A DNA stretch of 64,000 nucleotides, from contig OX381704.1 in NCBI GenBank assembly GCA_947462335.1, positions 23,328,442-23,392,441 on the forward strand, read 5' to 3'. A program made the translations under genes and the position numbers. Positions 24,075 to 36,920 of the stretch are shown here, piece after piece. Below the pieces are notes generated by a model. That model was not told where the DNA came from. It saw nothing but the letters and a program-made list of their open reading frames with translations, and did not search any database. How positions within the stretch are numbered: the first letter of the stretch is position 1; every line of letters begins with the position of its first letter. This stretch comes from Harmothoe impar (lineage: Eukaryota > Annelida > Polychaeta > Phyllodocida > Polynoidae).

Positions 24075-27000
24075 GCTACGGGCAGAATGTTAGATTTCTC
24101 ATGCAGAGAGCACAATTGTTACGTGATGGTCCAGCTATGAGCAGATATCATAATTAGAAGCTTCAAAGACTACTTAGTGGTTTCTAATCACTTTTGTATA
24201 TTGAAGCACTCTGTTATCATCAGCTATCTGCAGTGCAGTAGGGTTACATTAAGGGTTAAATAAAGATGTGGGCTCTGCTGGGGGCCGACACAGATAGCAC
24301 TGTATCAAAGCCCACCCTCTGGTCTCCCCTGGTCAAGGCCAGCCGCCCCTTGTGTAAGCAGAGGCAGGGGTATTTATTATCAAGACCTGATTCCGTCCCA
24401 AACACTGCCCTGTGGCGGTGGTGGGCAGTGCTCGTGCCTAACGCGTGCAACTCGGTATTAACCAGGTGGTTAGTGTCGGAGATTACAACCTGAGAACCTC
24501 TACTCCAGTGGTGAGATGTGACTGTTACTGGGGGAATGTGATTAGATTAACACAAAGGACCACTAAAATGTTAGAGTTGTATGCTTGAAAGTCTTTGTTT
24601 CATTTGATATGCTTGATTCTTGCAATACGGCAATAGTAGCTCTAATGTTGAGAAGTTACCACTTCAATGATGTTTACATGAGTGTGGTTATGTAGAACCC
24701 AGTAATGGAAACCAATGCCATTAGAAACCCATCCTAGTAAATGTTACCCAGAGAGGAGTCTATGTAATAACTTCGCCACCCAGCATACAGCCTTGTGATG
24801 TCTGAGGTGAGACTTTTTATGCTTTACTTCTCGTGCACAACACATCTGTGCAGGGATCATCCTCCGAGGTAACGGTGGGGGCGAAGAAAGCCTTGGGTAA
24901 TAGGGAAAAAGTATATCCCCACATAACCTTTGCCCCAGTGTTTTTTCTTCTTGGATGAACCCTTTGATATTTGCCTTACTACTAGAAGATGGATTGGTGT
25001 GCTCTGCTTGTCACAATGATACAAGGGTAGACTTGGGTTGATGATCAGAGTGGCTGGGCATGTACCCCACCTATGACCTTTTTATTATAGTTTCAGTTGG
25101 CTTGTTTTTATGCTCATTTTCCTTTATAACACAGCAGCTTTCCATAATCCCTTAGCCTCCAGGGCTGCGGTCAGATGATGAGAGTTGCATGTGAGTTGAA
25201 CGTATGCCTGCCCCTGTCTTGGGGGACCAAAGGATAATGATAGCCCAGAGGGGATCTGTATCTGTCTAGTTGCCCTATTCCATTCAGAAAACCCATTCTC
25301 ATTGAGTATTGGATCAGTGGCAGAAAACGAGCATATTATTCCTCTGACCTCTATCCCTAGGGCCTTACTGTCTTCTGGACCTGGACCCCATTGGCTAAGG
25401 GTAAGCCTCCGCCCCACCTTCCATGTATTCTGAGACAGAGGTCGACGGAGAAATCTCCTCTGAGGGGTTTCAATCAGTAGTAAAGGAGTCACTCTCCTAA
25501 CACATTCTTGGTCCAGACTGAAGGCCAATGGCATGGGATCTTTAAATACATAAGCTACTGGTGGCTAAAGATGGCCGTATCGGTACAGAGGTATTCTGCT
25601 TAAGTGGCGCCATCCCTTATTGCAGAATGCCCTACATGCAGCATCAGCAGCTCGGACTGTTGCCTCGTTGTGAGAGTAGTGGACGCTGGGAGTACCCGGA
25701 TGAGAAGTTGGAACCGGAAGGGCCGAACCTCCGGGGGCGGTGTGGGGTTTGGGGCGGGTGGTGTGTAGGGTTAGGTTCCGCCCTGGGTGCCGTATATCAT
25801 AATGGTTTATCGATCTCCAGGGCATTTAGTGGCGCCTCTGCATCACGCCCAACCCCAGTGTAGACTTTGGTATAATACAGTCTTCCACCCCAGAACATGC
25901 CGAGCTTGCAGTCTTGGTAGAAGTACTGGTTTCCGCTCTATCAACCACAGCTTTAATTTTAGCCTGCATTTCCTTCTAATGCCAGACGCATATCCGGAAA
26001 CTGCTTGACATGGGGTCAGTTGTTTGTATGCACTAGTGGACGCTGAGTGGGATACGTGGGTGGGAGGAGGACCTCCCCGGTACATACTGGGAACCTAGCC
26101 GGACACTGAGATGGTGTACAGTACTTCACGGAACCTGCACAAGGTGGCACAGTGCACTCACGTCAAAATGCAGCCGTTTGTGTTCTGAAAACATGAATGG
26201 GATATCCTTAACTGTCCACCAATAGCAACAGGGGCAGCCCACATGAGTCATAGTGTATAGGATGCGAAGGTGGCATGTGATGCTAAGATCTATATTAATA
26301 CTATTGTGGCCGTGACGGTTTACCAGTAGCACAAGGAATTCTGTGGATAAAAGAGGTGTGGATTAAAGTAGCCAAAGTAAACAGGCATACACTCAGGAAC
26401 ACTCACAGTGGTAAGTCAGAGATTTCACTAATTCCCATTATCCCATACACACCACCACCACCACCACCAGGTGACCAGTGTAACCAGTGCTTATGAAATA
26501 CGACTGGTTGGAATCCCAATGGGATTTACATTTGTTGAATTCCCCAAGGTATTTGTTTTATTCATTCCAATATCCCAACGCTATGTGTCTTGTATCTTGA
26601 AGGCTTGCTTAGAGTGTGAGGTATCTACATTGTCATATATATGTATGTGTGGGTATGTCGAGATGTGCTGTTTTAGGATTTGAAAAATGTCGTCTGTCAA
26701 TGTTGATTTCCCGCCATTATATCATATAACTTGGAACGTTCCTAGCGTCTCTGACGACATCACGAATTGAGGATTTCAGAGCAGACGAGATTTAACTGGA
26801 CATGTAGCACGTGACCACGTAACCACAGGAGTATAAGCTTATTAACTCTTTAAGGACTGCATAGTGCTGTAAATCTATTATGCGATTTGTCATCATCATG
26901 CTTGAACACAGTCCCGGCGAGTAACTCCCCCAGCGCTCATGCACACATGCACTGTTAGAAGTAAGTAGTGTTCCTGTACAGCAACTATTGGGGGCAACTT

Positions 27001-27089
27001 TGGTTCCAGTAAATTCTGCTGTAGACCTACAGTAGAATCTACTGTAGACGCAGACCTGAGTTCTAAAAAGGCTCACATATTCAACATCT

Positions 27090-27147
27090 TGGAGATTTGA
27101 ACCCCCAGGTTCCAATCCATAGTCCTGAACCATGACCACTACGCCAG
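27090..27147 (-). repeat. tRNA-derived SINE head 1
   Basis: On the minus strand: A-box-like TGGCGTAGTGGTCATGGT (27129-27146), then B-box GGTTCAAATC (27093-27102) about 45 bp downstream, the spacing of a tRNA-derived pol III promoter. No intact cloverleaf is apparent. Confidence 0.55.
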
Positions 27148-27497
27148 TGAATCCTGCATGTCAGGTGCATTGAAACACCTCTTACTTATGTGTGAATGGT
27201 AATGAGGTCAACACAGGATCCCTGGGGACAATTTTAGAACTAGACTGTTCATGTCTTAAGGGATAATATGATAATTACCCTATTGCAGTAATGTACTAAT
27301 AAGGACTGAACTACCATTAGTTGAAGTGTAATCTTGATGGCCTATAGATGTTTTTCAAAGTAAATTTTACTATCTTTCATGCAGATTGTTGAGATACATT
27401 GGTCTTATCCTCTGCATATTTTCAATAGTAACATTTCAGTGTACCAAAATATATTATACTTTAGAATTGCATCAGGAGAAATGTAGTTTGTGTGAGA

Positions 27498-27570
27498 GTT
27501 TCCTGCCGGGACTGGAACTGCTGACCCTCAGACTACATCTCCCACGGCTCTACCGACTGAGCTAGAGGGG
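27498..27570 (-). repeat. tRNA-derived SINE head or tRNA pseudogene 2
   Basis: Minus strand reads CCCCTCTAGCTCAGTCGGTA then GAGC, an excellent A box and D arm, followed by B-box-like GCAGTTCCAGTCC at 27510-27522. The 5' acceptor strand does not pair with the 3' end, so this is not a functional tRNA gene. Confidence 0.6.
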
Positions 27571-27686
27571 CAGTCACTATGTAGCCTGCTTCATTGGGCT
27601 TTTGAAAAGATCAGGTCATATTTGAGCTGTGGAGTATGGTACTCCTTCCAACCTCTCTACTCTCTCTCCCTCTGGTTGCTGGCTAT

Positions 27687-27698
27687 GGGATTCGAACC
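27687..27698 (-). repeat. Orphan B box
   Basis: Perfect B box GGTTCGAATCCC on the minus strand with no recognisable A box before it; likely a truncated SINE or tRNA fragment. Confidence 0.45.
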
Positions 27699-28099
27699 TG
27701 CATCTACAGTAACAGAATTGTATGTGTACAGCAAAGGTTGCTGTATTATCTTTTACAGCTAAAGTACTGTATAGTTACAGCACATATTGCTGTTCACGAA
27801 CAACAACTTTTTACAGTGTGCATCATGCCGATCCCTTTCGATTATATTAACCCATAGGGTCATCATGATACATCAAGGCAACCCTGGCAAGTAGATACAC
27901 CAGGGCTGCATTCACGTATCATGGCGACAAGCGGATAGCACATTAAATCACCATGCGGGCCTTAAAGGGCTAAGTAGGTGGGCACAGACATAGCAGGGTA
28001 GTGTAATCTGCCTAGGTGGTCAGGTACACTGACAGTCAGGTGTGTTCCTGTACAGAGACAGCAGCTCCCCCTGGGGTCCCAGTCACACACCTGTACCTG

Positions 28100-28180
28100 G
28101 ACGTCAGCGTCTGACGTGACGTGACGTCTAGCGGCGTCCTGTCCTCTTATCGTGACGTCGTGACGTTCGGCTTATGACGG
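28100..28180. promoter_or_regulatory. TGACG/ACGTCA cluster (CRE-like)
   Basis: Six TGACG cores and several ACGTC palindromes lie within about 80 bp (CTGACGTGACGTGACGTC, CGTGACGTCGTGACGTTCGG). CREB/ATF-type factors bind TGACGTCA-like sites. Intronic relative to the inferred IQSEC gene; function untested. Confidence 0.4.
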
Positions 28181-29668
28181 ATGGGTTGGATAGCTACTGG
28201 AACATAAAGACTTGTGTACACTAACTACGTCTGGGCAGATGGAGGAGGAGACGGTTCAGAGGCAGCTCTAACAATATATCCTACCGTTACTCAGAACAGG
28301 TGTCCTGACCCCCCTGACCCACCCAGGTAATTGTATGGGAGGGGTTGTTCTCTGGTACAACGATGGGCTGTAATCTAGTGTAATCTAGATGGTCTAGATT
28401 GTGATTGATAAATTGGCAGGGATAAATTTACTCGTTTTGATCCATTCACAGAATTGAAACAGTAAATTTTAAGTGCACTCCCCTTTTTTTCCATTTATGT
28501 AGAACATTGTAATGGAAGTGGTTTTGGTTCCAGTTGGGAAATGTGAATAATGGTAATGTCCCAACTCTTCACGTACACAATGTAATACCAGTGTAGTTTC
28601 TATGCCGAGAATGGTCTGAGAGAGATGTCATGAGGCTGGGATTTCCCTGCCGTCAAAGACAATCACTGCTGGGGGAGTTGCAACATTCCTTTGGTATTTT
28701 AACATGTTAGAACCAACTTCTATTCGGCGCTGAACCTGCCCCTGTCCGTCACTCCCTCCCTGGGGTGAGAGTGTTATTGGTCGAGGAGGGGATCAGCTAG
28801 GCTAATATTATCACAGCCACGATTGACCTGTAAAACAAAGGAGCATTGCTTTGGCATTGAATGTGTAGGCCTGTGAAGTGCCCTCAACCCACTGGGGAGA
28901 TTTAACACGTCCTTGGGCAAAGAGGATTGGAGTTTGAAAAAGTGCAAACGCTGCTGCTGTATTTGGCACTCACTGACGAACATATCTGGGTCGTGGATAA
29001 CAGGAATTTACCTCGGCTGATGTATTCCCAGTGTGTGGTTATATACATGGCGTTTGAAGTCTGTATAAGAAGTACAGAATGAGTGATATGACAATCACAT
29101 AAAGTGGTATTACGTGCTGGGTCGACAGACAACGTGTCAATTTAGACGGCGAAAAGGTAGGTCAACTATACGCTGCAATACACTGTAATAATTCGTTCAG
29201 AGTTGAAATATCACCAAGTCAAATAAGAATATGAAAATAGAAACTCTGCCAAGGACGAAAATATGTAGGGATATTTATACAAGCCTTGGAGGTTAGCAGA
29301 ACTGGAAAGGATGGAAAAGAGGAAAAACTGGAGAGAAAACACGGCCCGATTTTCACCCGCTTGGCATTTGGAAAAAATGACAAGGTCTCTGATCTGTACA
29401 CTAGAGATATTGGGGCTGGGGTAAAGGTGAGGGGTGTGTAAGGGGGGGGGGGGGGGTCAGTCCTCACCCCCTCCTCCTGTGTGACCCTGGAGGAGGTCAT
29501 AGGGTGCAGCAAGGCAGCCCTGGTACTGCACTAGTAGGTACTGGAGGAAGGTGGGTGCTGATGGAGGGGGGTGCAGTAGCCTGAAATAGCTCCTCCTGGG
29601 TTTTATGGACAGGTAGAAACAGCAACAGGAGGGAAAAAGGGTACTAGTACCGGTAGGGATGTAGGTAG

Positions 29669-29878
29669 TAACCCTTTAAGGACAGCTCAGTGCATTCATG
29701 TGCTATGCCCTTTGTCGTCATGATGCATTCATGAATGGGAGTAGACTCGCCAATACTGTACCATGCCTATCCTACAGGTTGATACACTCCTCAAAGGGCA
29801 TCCCTGGTGAGTGCACACCTGCAGCATGACGACAAAGAACAGATCACATAAAGCACTCAGCTGTCATTAAAGGGTTAA
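29669..29878. mobile_element. piggyBac-like MITE copy 9 (reversed)
   Basis: TAACCCTTTAAGGACAGCTCA at the left, GCTGTCATTAAAGGGTTAA at the right. The central marker reads GTTGATACACTCC, opposite to most copies. Confidence 0.8.
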
Positions 29879-30572
29879 AGGGGTGTGTAGAGCCAACATG
29901 TTCCTCAGTACTAGTAGTTCCTCCAGTGAGTGGTCGGCACTGCTGGTACCGTACTCATTACACCATGGAGCATAACACAGCCCGGAACCAGCGCCGCGGT
30001 AGTGGCATACCGCACGTCACTGCTCTCTTTGAAATCCATGTTCTGGAGGAATCTCTCCTGCAGTGGTAGGCAGCTAAGCCGAAGCTAAGGCTAAAACCGG
30101 GTTTAACAACTTGGCTACACGTTGGACGCCGGCCCTAACCCATTAGAAAGTGGGGCTCTAGTGAGCATATGTTACACAATGCAAATGGTGCAGTGTATAT
30201 CTTTCAATGTTTTAGCAGTGTAAACATTGTTTATTGTTGATTCAGTGCGATGTCGCTGCTCCAGTAGGCATGAATGTAAGGAGGTCTTCCGGTCTTCTTA
30301 GGTGGCCCAAAGGCTCGTCCCAAAGGCACTTGACATTCCGTACCCTGAACCCCATCTAATGGTAAGGCTATACCTGCCCACCTCCACCCTCTGACTCCCA
30401 CACGGCCTGATACAGCCGCTGTTTTCCTCCAGCACCTAAGACCTTACCCAAACACATATACACAAACCTCAAGGACCGGTGCCCTTCCCCTAAGTAAGGA
30501 TCCATCTGACCTTGTGGTTGGGTCTGGGGGCTGAAAACAACCCCCTTGTGTCGGGCTGTTTCTAAGGGCAGC

Positions 30573-30829
30573 TTAGTCCTTTAAGGGCCGCATAATGATT
30601 TAAAGTGCGATACCGTTTGTCGTCATGATGCATGAATGTAGAGCTAGTCAGCCTTATCGCCAGGGCTGCATTCTGGAGTGTATCAAATAGTATATCAATC
30701 CCATATAGTCGACATGATGCCTGAATGTAGCACTGGTGAGTTACTCGCCAGGGTTGCATCCATGTATCAATCGGATAGTGCATTAAACCACTATGTCCCA
30801 CTATGGCTATGCTGCCCTTAAAGGGTTAG
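30573..30829. mobile_element. piggyBac-like MITE copy 10
   Basis: CCTTTAAGGGCCGCATAATG at the left, GCTGCCCTTAAAGGGTTAG at the right; GGAGTGTATCAA marker and GCGAG/TACTCGCC landmarks inside. Confidence 0.8.
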
Positions 30830-32632
30830 TGGGGTGACTGAAAGATGTTTGTATTTATGACGCTTTTAGCCTATTGTTGGTGACAACAGTACATGGGGCC
30901 GTGCACACCTGTGTCACAAACCCCTCTCAGTAAGTGGTACAGGTGGATATTGAGCGTCTATAAACATAGACAAACTCCATTCAGACATGATCAATGTTAT
31001 TTTTGAAATTCTATTTATGGGCAAGTTGAAAACCCATCAAGCAAGTTGCTGTATTATTTTGTGTGCATCCCCGATGTGTGCAGCTCCACTGGATTCAGGA
31101 GGAGCTGCATACACTTTAGGCTATGCACTACGTCTAGATCTCTATCAAATCTGAAAGTGAGAGCTTCCCGCCGTTTCATGATATGTATCAGTCCGCCGGC
31201 AAAAGCAGACGACTTTTTCCTCCAATTTCAAATTGCACCAACCCCAGCCTGGCGCGTCCAGTATTTGTCAGCATTTGTTTACACGTCACGAGGCTGTATG
31301 TGTATCCCCCGCGGTGCCCATGGTGACACGGTAGGGTTGACTCACTGGTTTCCATGGAAATCAGAACCCTGCCACCCTACCATTGGCCGCCTAAACTGTG
31401 GGGGAGTTTTTGTTTTGGTCGGAGACAGCTGGCCTCTGTTGTTGTGTCCCTCCCATCTCTACATCACGTGGTTTGCAGAAAAACGGCACCGATTTAGCCG
31501 TGTGAGGCGCGGCCCATGATGATGAGTTTCTTGGGAATAAAGATCCGTTGAGTCCCAGGCCTCCTCCTCCTGCCCTCCTCCTCCCGTAGGGGGAGTGTAG
31601 CAGCCGGCCAGTGTACACCACCAAACATACAGCAGACGGGTTGAAGGGACCAAACAGGGCAGACGTGGATGAGGATACTTATACCACTGCCCCATATACC
31701 CAACAGTACAATGGAGACACTTAGGTTGTAATACAGCTGTAGATCTACACCACTAGCACCATGCTGGAGAGGAGGATAGGCACCAAACATGGAGCTAGTG
31801 AATACACGGTGGTATATCAGTCGTCAGTCTTCTATGGCTGGCACATCCAAAGGCAGCATGACCGGTGAGTTTTAGGGTGTTACCTTAATACCATACATAT
31901 AAATAAGAGGTGTCAGCTGTGGTTGCATCCAAGGACAGGTTGTAAGCAAACCCAGCAACACATGTAAAGGAAAAACCTAAGCCTACTCAACCACACTCAT
32001 CCCAGTTCATCCCACCACTATAGTGCCACCATTGCACCATCTTCTGTAAATGCGCAATTGATTTGATTTCACACCTAGGATGCATGGGAAAGGAGAGGAC
32101 AAATATATATTCATGAAAACTGTTTTGTAAAAAAGAAGAAAGGTTTTTGGAGTGCATTGAGGTGTGGGGTATAGGCATGCATAGGTATGTTGTAAGGGTA
32201 CAAGGGCTGCCTGGAGTGGTGTCTGGGTGTATCGGTGTGTACAGGGCAAACACTGCATTCTCCTCCACGGTGAAAGCCGAACGGTTCACCCCTTTAAAAG
32301 CCACTTAGCCAGGGCTCCATATGAATACCATAAACGGGTCTAACAGAGGGGGCTTGTTTAATGTGGGCCACCCTACCCATGTCTGTCCATAACTTAACTC
32401 TATGCTTAATGTTAATACCTCGTCATCCCAGGTAGGGTCTTGTAATACCTGCTACTGCCCAGCCCTGCAGGGTTAAGCCCTCAAGTAGACACACCCATCT
32501 TGTACATTGTACTGCAACGTGTGGTAATCCTCCAGGGAGTGCTACTGTGTATGGTGCGACTTAATAGTGTGGGCAGGTGATAGCCCTCCTGCACCTTGCT
32601 CTACAGGTGTATTGGGGCGTGGAGGATGGTGT

Positions 32633-32893
32633 CTAGCCCTTTAAGGGCCGCATGGTGATTTAATGTGATGTGACCCTGTGTAGTTATGATGTGTCGCCAA
32701 GGCTGCATTCAAGCATCATATTGATCCGATGGGGTTGATGCACTCTCGCAGGGTTGGCATGATGCATGAATGCATCCCTGACCAGTGGACCCGCCAGGGC
32801 TGCATTGTGGCTGCATTCATGCATCATGACCACAAATGGCATATGTCCCCAGGGACACATGACATAAAAGCACTATTCTGGCCGTTAACGTTG
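32633..32893. mobile_element. piggyBac-like MITE copy 11 (reversed)
   Basis: CTAGCCCTTTAAGGGCCGCA at the left; degenerate right end CTGGCCGTTAACGTTGA. GGTTGATGCACTC marks reversed orientation. Confidence 0.7.
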
Positions 32894-33627
32894 AAGGTGT
32901 CGGGGGTGTTTGTATGGCGCCTGTATGTGGCACCCCAGGTGATGTCCCACACCACGGGAGTAGTCTGTAACTGGGCTGCCTCCATCCTCCTTTCTGCTGT
33001 GTGTTTGATTTAGACTGAGGGGTCTCAATGGATTCTGGTTGAGGCCGCCATAAATACACAGTGTTGGGGACGTGAGGAGATGGGCGTCAGGTGTGTGTGT
33101 GTGCAGCGTGTGTTAGTGCACAATAGGCCTCAGAACAGACACACCTAGTCAACCTGGGCTAAATTAGCACCGTGCCTTCTCACACATACCTTGTTGTATT
33201 CCCTTAGTAATCCAGAGGAAATATGACAGTATCTATAGTGCTTTAATGTGCCCTGCCTTTATTACTGCCATAGTAAGTCTACTTAGCCTCCAAGGCTGTA
33301 TGAACGCATATGAGGACTGCTCAGGAGTGTGCATCAACCATGCATATTCGGCTTTAATGCAAAAGTCACCAGAACTGCATCACAGGGCCTAGCACCTTTA
33401 CACACTGTACTCCCGGAAAGATATGATTTCTCTTAAATCTCCCTACCAGACAGCATGGATACATCATGGACGTGTCTATAGATATGGCGGTGGGTGGAGA
33501 GATAGGCCTGTTTGCAGGTCAGAGGATGGGATGGGTTGGGGGGGGGGGGTTGTGGGTTGAGATCTGTACCTCCACCTGCTATGTAATTTTCCGGACCACA
33601 CGGGTTGAATCCTCCTCTATCACATCA

Positions 33628-33862
33628 TAACCCTATAAGGGACACATAGTGCTTAAATGTGCCATGCCATTTGTCGTCATGATGCATGCATGCAGCTCTT
33701 CCAAGTCTACTCACCAGGGTTCCATTCATGCATCAGGCCAAAGCCTCTGGAGTGTATCAATCCTAGAAGGTCGGCATGATGCACTCGCCAGTGCTGCAGT
33801 CTTGCATCATACCGACAAAAAATATAAAGCATTAAAGCACGATGCGGCCCTTAACGGTTTAA
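33628..33862. mobile_element. piggyBac-like MITE copy 12
   Basis: TAACCCTATAAGGGACACATA at the left and GATGCGGCCCTTAACGGTTTAA at the right (slightly diverged), GGAGTGTATCAATCC centre. Confidence 0.75.
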
Positions 33863-34283
33863 TCACCCTCCTCTCACCTGGAGACTGCTCACCCCCTGCC
33901 GCCCTGGAGGAACCACCTACCGCTTATGTCACGTGATAGAGGCTATTCCAGTCCCCACCTGCGTGATGTATGCCACTCTGTAACATGGGTGTGTATAGGG
34001 TGTGTAACATATGGTTTAGATCCCAAGTGTGTACGCTAGCATCAAACCCACCGCCACCAGACAACTCCAAGGCATTAAATCAACACCCCAGATAGGGTTA
34101 CCCTAGTTTTTCTTTACTCAACCACCCTGCAAAAAATGAAAGAGTTAGGGGGAGTCCCCCGCCCCAGGTAACGGAATGGGGTTTGACCTTGATGACCTAG
34201 ACTGACTTCAGGTGTTGACCTTGGACTTGACCCCTGGATATGAACCCCTTAGGGAATGGTCACTATGTACATGTGACCTGCAT

Positions 34284-34297
34284 GTTGCTATGGTTAC
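34284..34297 (-). promoter_or_regulatory. RFX X-box
   Basis: Minus strand GTAACCATAGCAAC fits GTNRCC-N2-RGYAAC exactly. Intronic in the inferred gene. Confidence 0.35.
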
Positions 34298-34435
34298 CTG
34301 AAACCGCTAGACACCTGACATATTACTGTAGACCCTCAGGGGTTGAAATGTATCCTTTAAGTCGGTGTGGTTTCTTTTAAGTCCTGCCTTTGGCCTGGCT
34401 GTTTGAATATGTCTGCTGATGCCATGAACTACCAA

Positions 34436-34653
34436 TTAACCCTTTAAGGAAAACATGCTACTTTAATGCGATATGACCTTGGTTGTCATGATGGGTGAAT
34501 GTAGCTCTGGGAACTAACACACCAGTGCTGCATCTATGCATCATGCCAACCCTACAGGGTTGATACCCCGGGTTGATACCCTTGATGCCCTGCGTTGTTG
34601 CATTATGACGACAAATGATGTTCTCGGGCAACATTCTGCCCTGAAAGGGTTAA
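34436..34653. mobile_element. piggyBac-like MITE copy 13 (reversed)
   Basis: TTAACCCTTTAAGGAAAACA at the left, TTCTGCCCTGAAAGGGTTAA at the right, TTAA on both flanks; GGTTGATACCC centre is duplicated and reversed. Confidence 0.8.
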
Positions 34654-36476
34654 CTATAACCGCCACCACCAGTTGTCTACAACTTGACACCTGTCTGCAG
34701 GGCTTATTACCTACACGGGATCAGGCTCTGTGATATCGATCTATGTACTGGGGTATCATGTAAACTTTGTGTAAATTTGTATTACCACATGCATGTCAAG
34801 GTTGAACTACGGTACATGGTGTTTTATGGGAGGAATATTCTGTTCAATCTGTGCCTTATTGTAACTGTAAGAAGCTCAAAGCATCGGGGAGGATGAGTTA
34901 TCGCTGATATAAATCTGTCAGCCTTGTAAAAACAGCGGATGAGGCAAACCTAACTTGCCATTCATATATAAAAGCCCCTTAGATGTAAGCTGCCATGGAG
35001 TTCTAAGCCTTCATTGTAGGGTGGATACCGGTTTATGGGACCAGTCCCACTTTTTGCAGAGGCTCACTGCCTTTCAGCAAACACTTACAATCACCCCATG
35101 TATCTTGAGACATTTCCATTTTCTTTATTCCCTTTTCAATTTAATTTTTCACGTCTCACTGTGAGTTTGAGAGAGTCCCACAAGTTCATCTTTGGATCCA
35201 GCGTGAAAATAGATGAGAAAGGTCCTTTGAGACAGAGATGTGCTTTACATATATAGAAGATGGTCTTTTTCTACGTGCGCAGTAGGCCGTGGTGTCTGGC
35301 TGGTGTTATGATTGTCTGTGGTGTAGTGGTGGGGAGGGGGTATTGTGGTAGGACTGGGATAAGGGGTAAAAAGGAACGGTAGGGGGTATATATGTGGTTA
35401 TAAAGGGCACAGTGGCACCCCGCATAACCCCATCTAAATGTGTATACTTTATATAGAGCACGGTTTAATAGATTTATACTGTCTCCAGTGTTGGGATTGG
35501 ATTTTAAGAAACATTGATATTAAACAAAAGAAGATCGTGATATAAACCACTGTATTTGTATGTGTTTAGCTGGAGGTCACCAGCCACCAAAGTTGTTTTT
35601 CATTCACATAAATAATGTAGTGGCATACCGGTAAATGGAATTTAGTGCAACAACAGTAAATCTGCCAATGGAAAGTCCCATAATGGCACCACACTGAGGT
35701 GGCAAATGTTTCTGTAACTTAAGTGATGTACATGGTATAAAAGGATGGGGCCACTCCTGACCAGTTAGTCTATACATATAACACCTTGCTACCGGAGAAG
35801 TGTGGACAACTTTAATCTAAAGTAACTCTAGAATTGAGCCAAGGGACCACAGAATAGCGAGAAGTGTAGGCTCTCAGGTTTCTATACGGTCAGGCCTAAT
35901 TCAATAAAGTGGAGAGAGACACGCTAGTTTTGGTTTACATATGAAAGTAGTGTTTAGAATAGGTCAAGTTTCCACATTCTAAGTTACCCATAGTTGTGGC
36001 GTTTATCACATTCACATAAAAGTAGTCTTGCTTTTAAAGAAAACGCCAGTACGTTTTCTATAAACATAAACAAATAGTACACATACCTTTACGAATACAA
36101 TAGAGTTTCTTAAATATTAAAGCCATGAAGGGTTAAGTATTAATTCCTTGTGCACCAGTGTGCCCCCTGCCCCCTCCCCACCCACACCCCTGGGATGAGT
36201 TCAGAGGTTCCCAGGGCAGGGTGTACTTGGAGTACACCTTGTGTGGTACAGGGGGTGGTGGTGGTAGACTAAAGCCAGACACTGGAGAACCTTGGAGACA
36301 GACAGACACACGGACCAGGGTCTGGAGGAGTACGATCCCCTCCCCCTGGAGGATCCCTGACAGCTCCCATGGGGCTCCCATTGGATCATTACCTCAGGTA
36401 GGGTATATAGCCTTAAAGGCTCCAGTCTACCTGTGGTAGATCCGGCCCAGTATATAATGTATAAGCTAGGTGAGGT

Positions 36477-36920
36477 CCCGGGGGGGGTACTCAATTTTTT
36501 TTTGACACGGGTGCGCGGCTGGCCCTTTGACAACCCTTACCCTTGGTGAGGGGGATTTTGGTCAGAGGTGACCCTTGGTGAGGGGGATTTTGGTCAAAAG
36601 TGACCCTTGCTGAGGGGGATTTTGGACAAAAGGGCCTAGGTTTTAGCAATTTTCCCCGAGGAGTCGGCCTTGGTGTAAGAATTTTGGTCAAAAGTGACCC
36701 TTGTTGGAAAGAATTTTGGCAAAAAGTGACCCTTTTTGGGGGGATTTCGTTGAAATCTCTGAAAAGTGACCCTTGGTGAGGGGGATTTTGGTGAAAATTG
36801 ACCCTTGGTGAGGGGGATTTTGGTGAAAAGCAGACCCTTGGTGAGGGGGATTTTCCTCAAAAAGTGCCCTTCCCAGCCGCACACCTGTGTATACAAAATA
36901 TATGAAGTGCCCCCCCCGGG
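36477..36920. mobile_element. CCCGGGG-ended element with 8-bp TSD (copy 2)
   Basis: 444 bp, ends CCCGGGGGGGG and its reverse complement, then GTGCGCGGCTGG against CCAGCCGCACAC further in. Flanked by GGTGAGGT at 36469-36476 and 36921-36928. Inside are about eight degenerate ~33-bp repeats with CCTTGGTGAGGGGGATTTTG. Same class as the 9.1-kb copy, but the interior has expanded. The long minus-strand frame over it is only repeat read in phase. Confidence 0.85.

Larger units (their letters stand above)
26950..27818. mobile_element. CACTGTAAA-type element nested in a MITE, with tRNA-like pieces
   Basis: Short inverted ends CACTGTTA and TTACAGTG bound 869 bp of sequence. Near the left end is a CTGTAG palindromic array (AGACCTACAGTAGAATCTAC) shared with the element at 60.7 kb. 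The middle contains three tRNA-like or SINE-like pieces, all reading on the minus strand. No clean target duplication is visible; the flanks TGCACACATG and TGCATCATG are only similar. Confidence 0.6.
26842..27973. mobile_element. piggyBac-like MITE copy 8, split by an insertion
   Basis: Left part 26842-26949 (TTAACTCTTTAAGGACTGCA onward) and right part 27819-27973 (CATCATGCCGATCCC to GGGCCTTAAAGGGCTAA) are the two halves of one family member, separated by an ~870-bp element with CACTGT ends. Confidence 0.75.

Noticed and set aside
25124..25534. 136-codon minus-strand frame
   Set aside because: No homology recognised and no supporting exons; could be chance or an old repeat.
27498..27570. Functional tRNA gene
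   Set aside because: A and B boxes are present but the acceptor stem does not pair and the anticodon arm is not credible.
31046..31519. 157-codon plus-strand frame
   Set aside because: No recognisable domain, atypical composition (many Cys, Ser and Arg), no clear splice sites. Kept only as an unassigned stretch.
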